The notes: generated by a model from the sequence alone, not told the origin. DNA of 7,055 nucleotides from UBA2224 sp964520685 (GCA_964520685.1 CAZFOG010000346.1:1-7055), one strand, 5' to 3'. Positions 1 to 6,554 are shown, numbered from the stretch's first letter. Numbers and translations are program-made.

Positions 1-192
1 CTTGGACACGAGAAACGGGACGTTTACCGGCTTTCCCTCGGCTACCAGGCGGGGGAGCGACCTGGGGGTTACGGCAGTGCGGAAGAGGATTTCGATGGCG
101 ATTTCGAACCCGATCCGGATTTCGAACCCGATCCCGATCCCGATAGCGATCCCGGTGGCGATGGCGACTTGGAGAGCGGGGATTTCCAATAA
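1..192 (+). pseudogene. Remnant of a four-helix-bundle (S23/23S rRNA intervening-sequence-like) protein with an Asp-rich tail; 5' end outside window
   Basis: Frame 1 is open from the window edge to TAA at 190-192. It begins LGHEKRDVYRLSLGY, which resembles the N-terminus of four-helix-bundle proteins related to those encoded in 23S rRNA intervening sequences (HEKLDVYRLS-type starts, from memory of the family). Family members carry about 100 further residues of amphipathic helices. Here the frame passes within a few codons (about nt 46-66) to GGYGSAEED and then a tail with Asp at nearly every second position (about nt 88-168). The helical core is missing without loss of frame, which fits an internal deletion. 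The start codon must lie at or before the left edge. An alternative is a short unrelated acidic protein. The reading frame itself is well supported by the regular tail, but the family assignment rests on about 15 residues and is moderate at best. Confidence 0.5.
88..168 (+). repeat. Short tandem repeat encoding alternating-Asp tail
   Basis: A 17-bp unit, GATTTCGAACCCGATCC, occurs at 100-116 and again at 118-134 (period 18). It is followed by GATCCC/GATAGC hexamer-type units and flanked by GATTTCGATGGC-type units. In frame 1 this encodes D-x-D-x runs such as FEPDPDFEPDPDPDSDP. The GAY codon every 6 bp explains the DNA regularity. Such arrays are prone to slippage, which may contribute to length variation of the tail. 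Confidence 0.8.
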
Positions 193-250
193 GAAGGTGA
201 CGCCGGCTCGCAGTGGCTTGCGCCTGGTTTAAGGGTTTGCAACGTGCCCC

Positions 251-284
251 GTCCATGTTGTCCATTCCGGTCCATGTGGTCCAT
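251..284. repeat. Four GTCCAT units at 9-10 bp spacing
   Basis: GTCCAT occurs at 251-256, 260-265, 270-275 and 279-284, separated by 3-4 variable bases (GTT, TCCG, GTG). On the other strand the unit reads ATGGAC. The spacing is near one helical turn. It is too short for a CRISPR array and has no dyad symmetry within a unit. It lies just downstream of the four-helix-bundle remnant. Confidence 0.75.
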
Positions 285-359
285 GAGACAAGGAACTCAC
301 GTTTGCCGCCGCACCGGGGATATGCCATGGTACATGCCATTGGACCTTGCGAAATCGTC

Positions 360-367
360 AGAAGAGG
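360..367 (+). promoter_or_regulatory. Probable ribosome-binding site of the GH13 gene
   Basis: AGAAGAGG ends 11 nt before the ATG at 379, a slightly long but acceptable Shine-Dalgarno spacing. It is the only purine-rich candidate close to the start that yields a normal signal peptide. This supports 379 over the GTG at 244 or the ATG at 328, which would put a long N-terminal extension before the signal peptide. Confidence 0.45.
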
Positions 368-378
368 TATGGCGCTTC

Positions 379-3300
379 ATGCACATGACCTATTTGCTGT
401 CTGGCATTGTCATCGCGGCGGTCGTTTGGGCGGGCAAGACCAGCACATCGTGGGCGGAAGACCCGGCTGACTCGCCCGAGTGGCGGGTCGAGGCGGGATG
501 GCTGGTTCGCGATGGCACCGCGCGTCGAGGCGAAGGATTTGCAGCCAATGTGTACATTGCCGGTAAAGGAGCGCTGCTCACGGAGGCAGCATGTCCTTGT
601 ATCGATACGCACGCAGCGCCTTACGGCGGTTTCGAGACGCTCTACACCACCGGGCGGGGCGCCCTCATCGACCGGTGTATTCCCTTTCCTGAACTGGGAC
701 AGCGCGCATGGCGCCGGTCGCTCCATTACACCAACAGTTCAAACGAAACGCAGGATGTCCTCTCCGCGGAAATGCGTATCCACCCTGTGACCGGGGACGG
801 CGATGTATCCTGGAGCCCCCCGTACTTCCGCATGGTCAACACGCCGTCAGGGCGAAGCCTTTGTTTTTCGTACTGGAGCGAGACCGAACCCTACAGCGTC
901 ACCGGTGGTGGCGTCGAGGTCGCCAGCCAGTGGCGTCTGGCGCCGGGACAGGAGACCACTATCGGCCAGATGAGCATCTGGGTCGGCCGGCCGGGACCTG
1001 CGGGCTTCCCCGTTGAATCGGGGCGCTGGTTTCGCGCCCATGGATTCTCACAGCCGCTCGCGTATCCTCGATGGCTCACCCACGGGGTTCTCTACGAAGC
1101 CTCGGCGGCGGGCCATGTAGATTCGCGGTTCAGCGATGCGGGCGGGTTCGATGCCTTCGGTGAGCAGGTTGACTATTTGGCCGATCTGGGAATCAGCGCC
1201 ATCTGGCTCAACGCCGTCCACGCCCACAAGCGGCCGCCCAATCCCACCGATGGCGCGTGGAACCATTATGACCCCCTCGATTTCGATGTGGTCGACCCGA
1301 TACTGGGCGGCCCGGAAGCCCTCGGGCGTCTCGCCCGCAAGCTCGACGGTGCGGGTATCCATTTCCTGTGCGAAACCGTGCCCCACGGGGGCCACAGTAA
1401 ACAGGCCGAAGGCCTCGAAGCCTGGTGGACGTATGACCGCGACGGGAAGCCCCGCAATCCCTGGGGCGGGTACGGCATGGACAGCGCCTCCCGCGAATGG
1501 CAGGGGGTGATTGGCGGTCACATGGCCATGCTGGCCCGCGAATTTGGCATCGAAGGCGCGCGCATCGACGTTGCCGACGGCCAGGGACCGAACTGGGGCT
1601 CGCCGCGCACCAATCATGCGTCGTATTCCACCGTAGGCGGGGGAATCGAGATGTTGCACGCTATTCGCGACGGCATCGCACAAGGCCCGGCAGATGTCCC
1701 GGTGCTGATTCCCGAGAGTCCTTTGCGGCGCGAGTATTTCGGCGTGAAGAATGCCTGCGTGGTCGGATACGGGTTCGAGTTCACCAATTTCGTCCGAGAC
1801 AATGCGGACAGCGCCATTCACGAGCCCGCGCGGATGGTCGAGCTTCTCAGGGGCTTCTTCGAGGCCGAAAAAGCCACGATGCCGCCGGGAGCGATGCTGA
1901 TTCGCACGCTCAACAACCACGATACCGTTGTCGAACTCGGCCGCGTGCAGAACCGGTTCGGCGCGGGGCTGGCCCGTGCGCTTTACGGTGTCTGCCTTGC
2001 CGTGCCCGGTCTTCCGATGATGTATCAGGAAGAGGAGACCGGAAACTTCGAGGCATTGCGCGCCATGAACTGGACGCGGCGTTCGATACCTGAGTTGGGT
2101 GCAGGTCAGGCCGAGTATTTGTCCCCGGACTATTTTGCGCCCGGGGTTTTTGCCGTGGCGCGCGGAGATGGCCGCCACCAGACCATCGTCCTTGTTAATC
2201 TAACCGGAAAAACGTTGCGCGGCGCCGTGCCCATGCCGGAGGGGGCCGCTGACGAGACGGTCGTATACGATGCGGTTGCACTGGTGATGGAGCGCGACGA
2301 CGTTCACATTGCGCACGTTCGCGATCGCACGGTCGAGTGGACACTCGAGCCGTTCGAAACCGCCTTCCTCCGCATCGGTTCGCCGCCGAAGAAGCACGTG
2401 TTGGCGCAGCGCTTCGCCACCATTACCAGGGTCGAATCCAGCACCCTCGATACCCTCGAATGCCACGCCGGAGTGACTGGTCTGGCAGTACGTTGCGACG
2501 GTGTGGATGCGATGGTGACCCTTCCCGGCGTCGTGTGGGAACCGCGCATCGGCGAAGCAGGCATCACGCGGCTCGAGTCGTCCGCAGGAAGGATGGAATA
2601 CAGAGAAGGGTCCGAAGGCGTCACGGTGAGCTGCGAGCTCGGTGCACAATTCGCCCACGCCCCGCTCACGCTGTCCTTTTCGAATGCGTGGCGTTGGAAG
2701 GTGTCGGGCCTGAGCGCCGTGTTGGACGACTGGTTTGTGCCGCGTCACCATCCGTTTCCGGAAGGAGCTGATTATGTCTGGCGGCGGTCCGATGTGTGGG
2801 GACATCTCCCGCACCATGTCTATAACCACGTTTTGCCCGCGGAGCGCGTGTGGCAAAGTCTCTTCGAACCCTTGCACGACGATGCACCGGCGGCCGCTCT
2901 CCTGAGTGGGGACGCGCGCGGCCTCGCCGTGCGCAATCTCCAGACCGATGCCATGAACGTTGTATTGATTGATGGCAGCGAGGCAGGCGGGCCCGCCCTG
3001 CAGTTTTTTGCCGTGGATGCCGCTCTGCAACCCCAGGTGCAGCAGTTTGGCATCGGGCAGCCGTGGCTCGTGCCGGGACTCGCACCCGCGGCCGCGCGTC
3101 CCATGCGCGTGTCGTTTACCCTTGCCCCTGCGGTCGCCGCGGACGGGGATTTTGCGGCAGAGCGAACGGCCCTGACGTCCGAGCGGCCCGTTTTCGAGCG
3201 GAAGGGTGCGCACTTCGCCGATTTCTTTGGCGCGGTGTTCATGCCCGAACCGGCAACGCTCACGTGGCGCAATCTCGCACCCGTCCCCGGCAGCTACCAG

Positions 3301-3564
3301 GTGCAATTCGAACTCCGCCATAGCGAAGCCGGTCCCGAAGGCATGGACCTTGCGAATGCATACGCGATCGAAATCGACGGCCGCCCCGTCAGCCTTGAAT
3401 GGACTCAACTCAATACGGCGTCGACCGGCAATGCCTACTTCGGCCATGCCCGCACCGAAGCCCTCGACCTCTCGGGTTCGACCCACACGATCCGCGTCAA
3501 CACCAAACGCCCGTGGTGCGCGGTACGCCATGGCATACACCTTATCGCCGCGCCACCGCAATAG
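379..3564 (+). CDS. Secreted multidomain GH13 (alpha-amylase superfamily) glycoside hydrolase
   Basis: Predicted exported enzyme of 1061 residues acting on alpha-linked glucans; exact substrate unknown. Residues 1-26 are a signal peptide (MHMTY, hydrophobic LLSGIVIAAVVWAG, cleavage after SWA). Residues about 35-230 look like a beta-sandwich with no recognised name. The GH13 barrel runs from about 236 to 565. It shows YLADLGISAIWL, HYDPLDFDVVDP (substrate-site strand), GARIDVAD with Arg395 and nucleophile Asp397, VLIPES with acid/base Glu446, and LNNHDT with His514 and Asp515. The catalytic triad is therefore intact. Conserved region I, usually DxVxNH, is ETVPHG here (332-337), and the usual YQGEE-type loop is YQEEE (549-553). 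A domain-C-like beta region follows to about 667, then about 250 unassigned residues, then a C-terminal beta-rich module (about 935-1061) that may bind carbohydrate. At roughly twice the size of a simple alpha-amylase, it could equally be a pullulanase-, neopullulanase- or transferase-like member. The gene is uninterrupted and ends 10 bp from the convergent GH28 gene. Confidence 0.9.
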   Translation: MHMTYLLSGIVIAAVVWAGKTSTSWAEDPADSPEWRVEAGWLVRDGTARRGEGFAANVYIAGKGALLTEAACPCIDTHAAPYGGFETLYTTGRGALIDRCIPFPELGQRAWRRSLHYTNSSNETQDVLSAEMRIHPVTGDGDVSWSPPYFRMVNTPSGRSLCFSYWSETEPYSVTGGGVEVASQWRLAPGQETTIGQMSIWVGRPGPAGFPVESGRWFRAHGFSQPLAYPRWLTHGVLYEASAAGHVDSRFSDAGGFDAFGEQVDYLADLGISAIWLNAVHAHKRPPNPTDGAWNHYDPLDFDVVDPILGGPEALGRLARKLDGAGIHFLCETVPHGGHSKQAEGLEAWWTYDRDGKPRNPWGGYGMDSASREWQGVIGGHMAMLAREFGIEGARIDVADGQGPNWGSPRTNHASYSTVGGGIEMLHAIRDGIAQGPADVPVLIPESPLRREYFGVKNACVVGYGFEFTNFVRDNADSAIHEPARMVELLRGFFEAEKATMPPGAMLIRTLNNHDTVVELGRVQNRFGAGLARALYGVCLAVPGLPMMYQEEETGNFEALRAMNWTRRSIPELGAGQAEYLSPDYFAPGVFAVARGDGRHQTIVLVNLTGKTLRGAVPMPEGAADETVVYDAVALVMERDDVHIAHVRDRTVEWTLEPFETAFLRIGSPPKKHVLAQRFATITRVESSTLDTLECHAGVTGLAVRCDGVDAMVTLPGVVWEPRIGEAGITRLESSAGRMEYREGSEGVTVSCELGAQFAHAPLTLSFSNAWRWKVSGLSAVLDDWFVPRHHPFPEGADYVWRRSDVWGHLPHHVYNHVLPAERVWQSLFEPLHDDAPAAALLSGDARGLAVRNLQTDAMNVVLIDGSEAGGPALQFFAVDAALQPQVQQFGIGQPWLVPGLAPAAARPMRVSFTLAPAVAADGDFAAERTALTSERPVFERKGAHFADFFGAVFMPEPATLTWRNLAPVPGSYQVQFELRHSEAGPEGMDLANAYAIEIDGRPVSLEWTQLNTASTGNAYFGHARTEALDLSGSTHTIRVNTKRPWCAVRHGIHLIAAPPQ

Positions 3565-3579
3565 GGGCCCGGTTCTATT
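3560..3579. other. Convergent stop-codon junction with small inverted repeat
   Basis: The two glycosidase genes end tail to tail with TAG at 3562-3564 (+) and TAG at 3577-3575 (-). AATAG (3560-3564) and CTATT (3575-3579) form a 5-bp inverted repeat around GGGCCCGGTT. There is no strong GC stem with a following T-run for either direction, so this is not called as a terminator. Transcripts from each side would probably run into the opposite gene. Confidence 0.4.
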
Positions 3580-5011
3580 CCATGGTGCAATGCTCGAAAA
3601 CGGCGGGCGGGTTGTCGTCTTCGGGCTGGATGGACACCTCGCGGAGCGCGATGCCGTCTACCCATTCGAAATACATGCCGCGTTTGGCCCGGATGTCGAT
3701 ATTCTCGAGGGTCACGTTCTGGATGGGCTCGTGCTCGGTGGCGGTCATGGTGACGGCTTGCGCGGCGCCGTCGCACGTAATGCTCCTGAAGATCAGATTT
3801 CGGAACAGGGGATAGGCGTTGCCGGCTTCCGAAGCCATCCACGCGCCGTAATCTGTCTGGATGACGATGGCTTCCCGGATGATGCCTGTCATGCGAATAT
3901 CCTCGAACCAGCAGTTTTCGACCACACCGCCGCGCGAGGCGTTGGATTTGAGCCGAATGCCGATGAGCGAGCCGAGAAACTCGCACGAATGGCCGTAGAT
4001 GTTGCGCACGCCCCCTGACATGTCGCTGCCGATGACAATCCCGCCGTGGGTCTGCCCTGCGCGGACGTTGCGGATGACCACGTTCTCCGTGGGGCGTGCG
4101 ATACGGCGACCCTCTTCATTCATCCCCGATTTTAACGCAATGGCGTCGTCACCGGCATTCAGCTCGCAGTATTCGATGAGGGCGTTGCGGGTCGAGTCGA
4201 GGTTGATGCCGTCGGTGTTGGGTCCCCCCACCGTCTCGACCGTCAGTCCTCGCACGATTACGTTCTCGCAATACACGAGATGGATGGTCCAGAACGGTCC
4301 GGGCTCGGCAATGGTGAATCCCTCGAGCAGCACGTTCCGGCAATGGATGGGGCTGATGAACTGCGGCCGCAACCCGGCTTCGGGTGTACCGTAGACGCGC
4401 TTCCCGGCGGGCACGTTCCCGAGCACCTGCTCGCGATAGACGCGCCGGGCTGTGTCCTCCTGGATCTTCGCCCATGGCCACCACGACGGGCCGTGACCGA
4501 ACAGCTTGCCCGGACCCGTAACCGCGATATTCTCGCAATCCCGCGCGTATATGAGGGGCGAGTAATTGTATAGCTCGAACCCCGCCCAGCGGGTGAAAAC
4601 GGCGGGCAGATAATCTTCCGGGTCGGTGCTGAAATGCAGCTCCGCGTCTTCCTCGAGATGAAGATTGACGTTGCTTTCAAGGTGAATCGCGCCGGTCAGC
4701 CATTTGCCCGGAGGGACGCGCACGGTCCCGCCGCCATCCGCCGTGCAGGCTTCGATGGCGTTATGGATGGCGTCTGTATTTGTTGTTTCGCCGTCGCTCT
4801 TGGCGCCGTAATCGCGGACATCGTATGTGCGGTCCGCAAAAACGGGCCTCGCGAGGCCGGGCATCGGGAATGGCGCATCCAGAGGCGCGATAATTTCAGG
4901 GACGGACGGTGCAGCGGCGTGCGATACGGCAGACACGCATATCGCCAGGGCCAGCCAGCAGACGGCGGCCGGGATACGGGAAGAGGCGCCTAACCGTGAA
5001 GATTCATTCAG
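3575..5011 (-). CDS. Secreted GH28 (polygalacturonase/rhamnogalacturonase-like) beta-helix glycoside hydrolase; probable CTG start
   Basis: Predicted exported enzyme that hydrolyses galacturonan or rhamnogalacturonan chains of pectin. From the CTG at 5011 it has 478 residues; from the first conventional start, GTG at 4936, it has 453. Upstream of that GTG the frame encodes a clear signal peptide: arginines at 6 and 12, hydrophobic IPAAVCWLALAICVSAV, cleavage near SHAAA. No ATG, GTG or TTG precedes it before the in-frame TAA at 5020-5018, so the true start is probably CTG (GGAG 9 nt upstream). Numbering from CTG, the N-terminal YDVRDYGAKSDG (63-74) typical of bacterial members is followed by the GH28 signatures NTD (265-267), DD (288-289, in GDDAIALKSG), His322-Gly323 (in THGGIVIGS) and RLK (353-355, in IRLKS). 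These correspond to the family NTD, DD, GHG and RIK motifs, so activity is expected. Length is normal for the family. It lies 6 bp downstream of the regulator gene and is likely cotranscribed with it. The alternative to a CTG start is a sequencing or real frameshift after the ATG at 5007. Confidence 0.92.
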   Translation of the reverse strand: MNESSRLGASSRIPAAVCWLALAICVSAVSHAAAPSVPEIIAPLDAPFPMPGLARPVFADRTYDVRDYGAKSDGETTNTDAIHNAIEACTADGGGTVRVPPGKWLTGAIHLESNVNLHLEEDAELHFSTDPEDYLPAVFTRWAGFELYNYSPLIYARDCENIAVTGPGKLFGHGPSWWPWAKIQEDTARRVYREQVLGNVPAGKRVYGTPEAGLRPQFISPIHCRNVLLEGFTIAEPGPFWTIHLVYCENVIVRGLTVETVGGPNTDGINLDSTRNALIEYCELNAGDDAIALKSGMNEEGRRIARPTENVVIRNVRAGQTHGGIVIGSDMSGGVRNIYGHSCEFLGSLIGIRLKSNASRGGVVENCWFEDIRMTGIIREAIVIQTDYGAWMASEAGNAYPLFRNLIFRSITCDGAAQAVTMTATEHEPIQNVTLENIDIRAKRGMYFEWVDGIALREVSIQPEDDNPPAVFEHCTME

Positions 5012-5017
5012 AGCGCA

Positions 5018-6391
5018 TTACTCCAGGCCGTATTTCTTGATTTTGTATTGGAGGGTGGTGCGTTTCAGGCCAAGATGTTCGGCGGCTTTCGTCTTGTTCC
5101 AGCGGAACCGTTCGAGGGCGGCCTGGATCATCTCGCTCTCGAGCTTGTCGGTCCGCTCGACGAGGGAGCCGTGTTCCGGCGCTTCGGACGGTTCGGGTTC
5201 GTCGTCTTCCTGCACGAAGAACAGGTCCTGGGGCAGTTCTTCGACCGTGATGACGCCGCCTTCGCACAAGACCACCGCCCGCTCGAGCATATTTTCGAGT
5301 TCGCGGATGTTGCCGGGCCACGGGTACCGCATGAAGAAGCTCATGACCTCGTCTTCCACGCCGTTTACGCTCTTGCCGGTTTCGGCGCTGAACCGCGCCA
5401 GAAACACATCGACCAGCGCGGGGATATCGTCGCGGCGGCGTTTGAGCGGTTCGGTTCGCAGGGAAAACACGTTGAGGCGGTAATAGAAGTCCTCGCGGAA
5501 ATCGCCCTTCTCGATGGCTTCGCGCAGGTCGCGGTTGGTGGCGGCCACGATGCGCACATCCACCTTGATGGTCTGCTGGCCTCCCACGCGCTCGAATTCG
5601 CCCTCCTGGAGCACACGCAACAGCTTGGTCTGGATAGACGGGTCGATCTCGGCCACCTCGTCGAGAAACAGCGTACCGGTGTGGGCCTGCTCGAACCGTC
5701 CCGCACGCTGGCCCGTAGCGCCCGTGAACGCCCCGCGTTCGTGACCGAACAACTCGCTCTCGAGCACGCCCGGCGCCAGGGCCGCGCAGTTCAAGGCGAG
5801 AAACGGCCGGTCGCGGCGGGGGCTCGCGTCGTGGATCGCCCGCGCCACCAGTTCCTTGCCCGTGCCGCTCGGCCCCGTAATCAGCACCGAGCTCCGGCTC
5901 GGGCCAATCTTGTCGATCATTTTCAGCAACTGCTTGGTCGACCGGCTGTCGCCGATGATGCGGCGGGATTCGGACGGTTCGGGGCTTTTGGGGCGCGGTT
6001 TCTTCACCTCCTGGCGGCGCCAGAGAATCTTGTCGACCTTCAGCTCGATTTCCTGCAGTTTGAACGGTTTTGCGATGTAATCGAACGCGCCCAGACGCAT
6101 GGCCTCGACGGCGGTCTCGAGCGTGCCGTAGGCGGTGATCACGATGATGCCCGCGTCGATTGCCGCCTCTTTCGCGGCCCGCAACACGGCCATACCGTCC
6201 CGGCCAGGCATCTTGAGATCCGTGATCACCACGTCGAAGGGCTGTTCGTTGAGCAATTCGATCGCTTTATCGCCGTTCGACGCCGTAGTCACCTCGAGTC
6301 CCCGGTCGGTGAACGTGGTTTCGAGGACCTGGCGAATGCCTTGTTCGTCATCGACGACCAATAACCGTGCTTTTGTTTCCGTTCGCGTCAC
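5018..6391 (-). CDS. Sigma-54-dependent NtrC-family response regulator
   Basis: Cytoplasmic transcription activator of 457 residues with the standard receiver-AAA+-Fis layout. Receiver (8-122): acidic Asp14-Asp15, phosphoacceptor Asp58 in VVITDLKMPG, Thr86, Lys108 in AKPF. After a charged linker (125-143) comes the sigma-54 interaction domain (144-370): Walker A GPSGTGKE (173-180), the GAFTGA sigma-54 contact loop (220-225), Walker B LFLDE (241-245), ATNRDL (284-289), arginine-finger region FREDFYYRLN (298-307) and sensor II WPGNIREL (358-365). The C-terminal 416-457 is a Fis-type helix-turn-helix (WNKTKAAEHLGLKRTTLQYKI). All catalytic and contact residues are present, so it should be functional. 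The start is GTG at 6391, with AGGAG 6 nt upstream. No histidine kinase lies beside it, so its signal is unknown. It resembles ZraR/AtoC/NtrC-type regulators in general, too broadly to give a gene name. It precedes GH28 in a probable operon. Confidence 0.97.
   Translation of the reverse strand: MTRTETKARLLVVDDEQGIRQVLETTFTDRGLEVTTASNGDKAIELLNEQPFDVVITDLKMPGRDGMAVLRAAKEAAIDAGIIVITAYGTLETAVEAMRLGAFDYIAKPFKLQEIELKVDKILWRRQEVKKPRPKSPEPSESRRIIGDSRSTKQLLKMIDKIGPSRSSVLITGPSGTGKELVARAIHDASPRRDRPFLALNCAALAPGVLESELFGHERGAFTGATGQRAGRFEQAHTGTLFLDEVAEIDPSIQTKLLRVLQEGEFERVGGQQTIKVDVRIVAATNRDLREAIEKGDFREDFYYRLNVFSLRTEPLKRRRDDIPALVDVFLARFSAETGKSVNGVEDEVMSFFMRYPWPGNIRELENMLERAVVLCEGGVITVEELPQDLFFVQEDDEPEPSEAPEHGSLVERTDKLESEMIQAALERFRWNKTKAAEHLGLKRTTLQYKIKKYGLE
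5021..5024 (-). promoter_or_regulatory. Shine-Dalgarno sequence deciding the GH28 start
   Basis: GGAG on the minus strand (5024 to 5021) lies in the last two codons of the response regulator, CTG GAG. It is followed by TAATGCGCT and then CTG (5011-5009), a 9-nt spacing that is close to ideal. No comparable purine stretch precedes the GTG at 4936. This arrangement supports coupled translation of GH28 after the regulator. Confidence 0.5.
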
Positions 6392-6397
6392 ATCAGG

Positions 6398-6402
6398 CTC
6401 CT
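6398..6402 (-). promoter_or_regulatory. Ribosome-binding site of the response regulator
   Basis: AGGAG on the minus strand (6402 to 6398) stands 6 nt before the GTG at 6391. An ATG overlaps this start (6393-6391) but is out of frame and is followed at once by TGA, so GTG is the initiator. Confidence 0.7.
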
Positions 6403-6525
6403 AAAATAACGGCATACATGCGTTTCCTGTCGTGTAACGGCTTGCCTCCCCGACCGGCGTGACGACGCGTGCTATGCACAGATGTATCCCCGTCAAGCTG
6501 CGAAATCCCGGCTTAACTCTTCTAT

Positions 6526-6554
6526 TTTGTATCACTTGTCGCGTGCGGGGTCAA
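6526..6554 (-). promoter_or_regulatory. Candidate sigma-70 type promoter for the regulator-GH28 unit
   Basis: On the minus strand TTGACC (6554-6549, 5 of 6 matches to TTGACA) is followed, after 17 bp, by TACAAA (6531-6526, 4 of 6 matches to TATAAT). The spacing is ideal and the -10 lies in the most AT-rich part of the gap. Transcription would start near 6519. Confidence 0.4.

Larger units (their letters stand above)
193..378. other. Non-coding leader between the remnant and the GH13 gene
   Basis: About 186 bp without a convincing gene. It contains the four-unit GTCCAT array (251-284). Immediately before the GH13 start it has the purine stretch AGAAGAGG (360-367), which is the likely ribosome-binding site. 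I saw no convincing sigma-70 promoter and no Rho-independent terminator. A TGG...TTGCA pair at 225-241 resembles a -24/-12 element but has one base too many between its GG and GC. Confidence 0.6.

Noticed and set aside
225..241. TGG...TTGCA resembling a sigma-54 -24/-12 promoter before the GH13 gene
   Set aside because: GG (226-227) and GC (239-240) are separated by 11 bases rather than the strict 10, and the -24 half matches poorly.
251..284. GTCCAT array as a CRISPR
   Set aside because: Units are 6 bp with 3-4 bp gaps, far below CRISPR repeat and spacer sizes, and no cas genes are present.
244..378. GTG at 244 as the start of the GH13 protein
   Set aside because: It would read through the GTCCAT array and place 45 unconserved-looking residues before an obvious signal peptide starting at 379.
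1048..2178. Open frame of 376 codons on the - strand opposite the GH13 barrel
   Set aside because: The + strand here carries the GH13 catalytic motifs; the opposite product has no recognisable features.
2200..3561. Open frame of 453 codons on the - strand inside the GH13 gene
   Set aside because: Shadow of GC-biased third positions; no family features, and the GH13 frame continues through it with beta-rich module patterns.
4937..4990. Lipoprotein signal in GH28 (LAIC)
   Set aside because: Ile at the -1 position before Cys does not fit the lipobox, and a standard cleavage site SHAAA follows.
5005..5018. ATG codons at 5018-5016 (overlapping the regulator's TAA) and 5007-5005 as GH28 starts
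   Set aside because: Both are out of the GH28 frame and meet stops after 4 and 5 codons. The second would be usable only if a frameshift exists, as noted in the findings.
5048..6364. Open frame of 438 codons on the + strand opposite the regulator
   Set aside because: The minus strand encodes an unbroken NtrC protein with every motif; the opposite frame has no recognisable domains and arises from GC-rich codon use.
6476..6489. GG-N10-GC on the minus strand upstream of the regulator
   Set aside because: Only the GG and GC dinucleotides fit; the rest of the -24 box (TGGCAC) is not matched, so it is likely chance.
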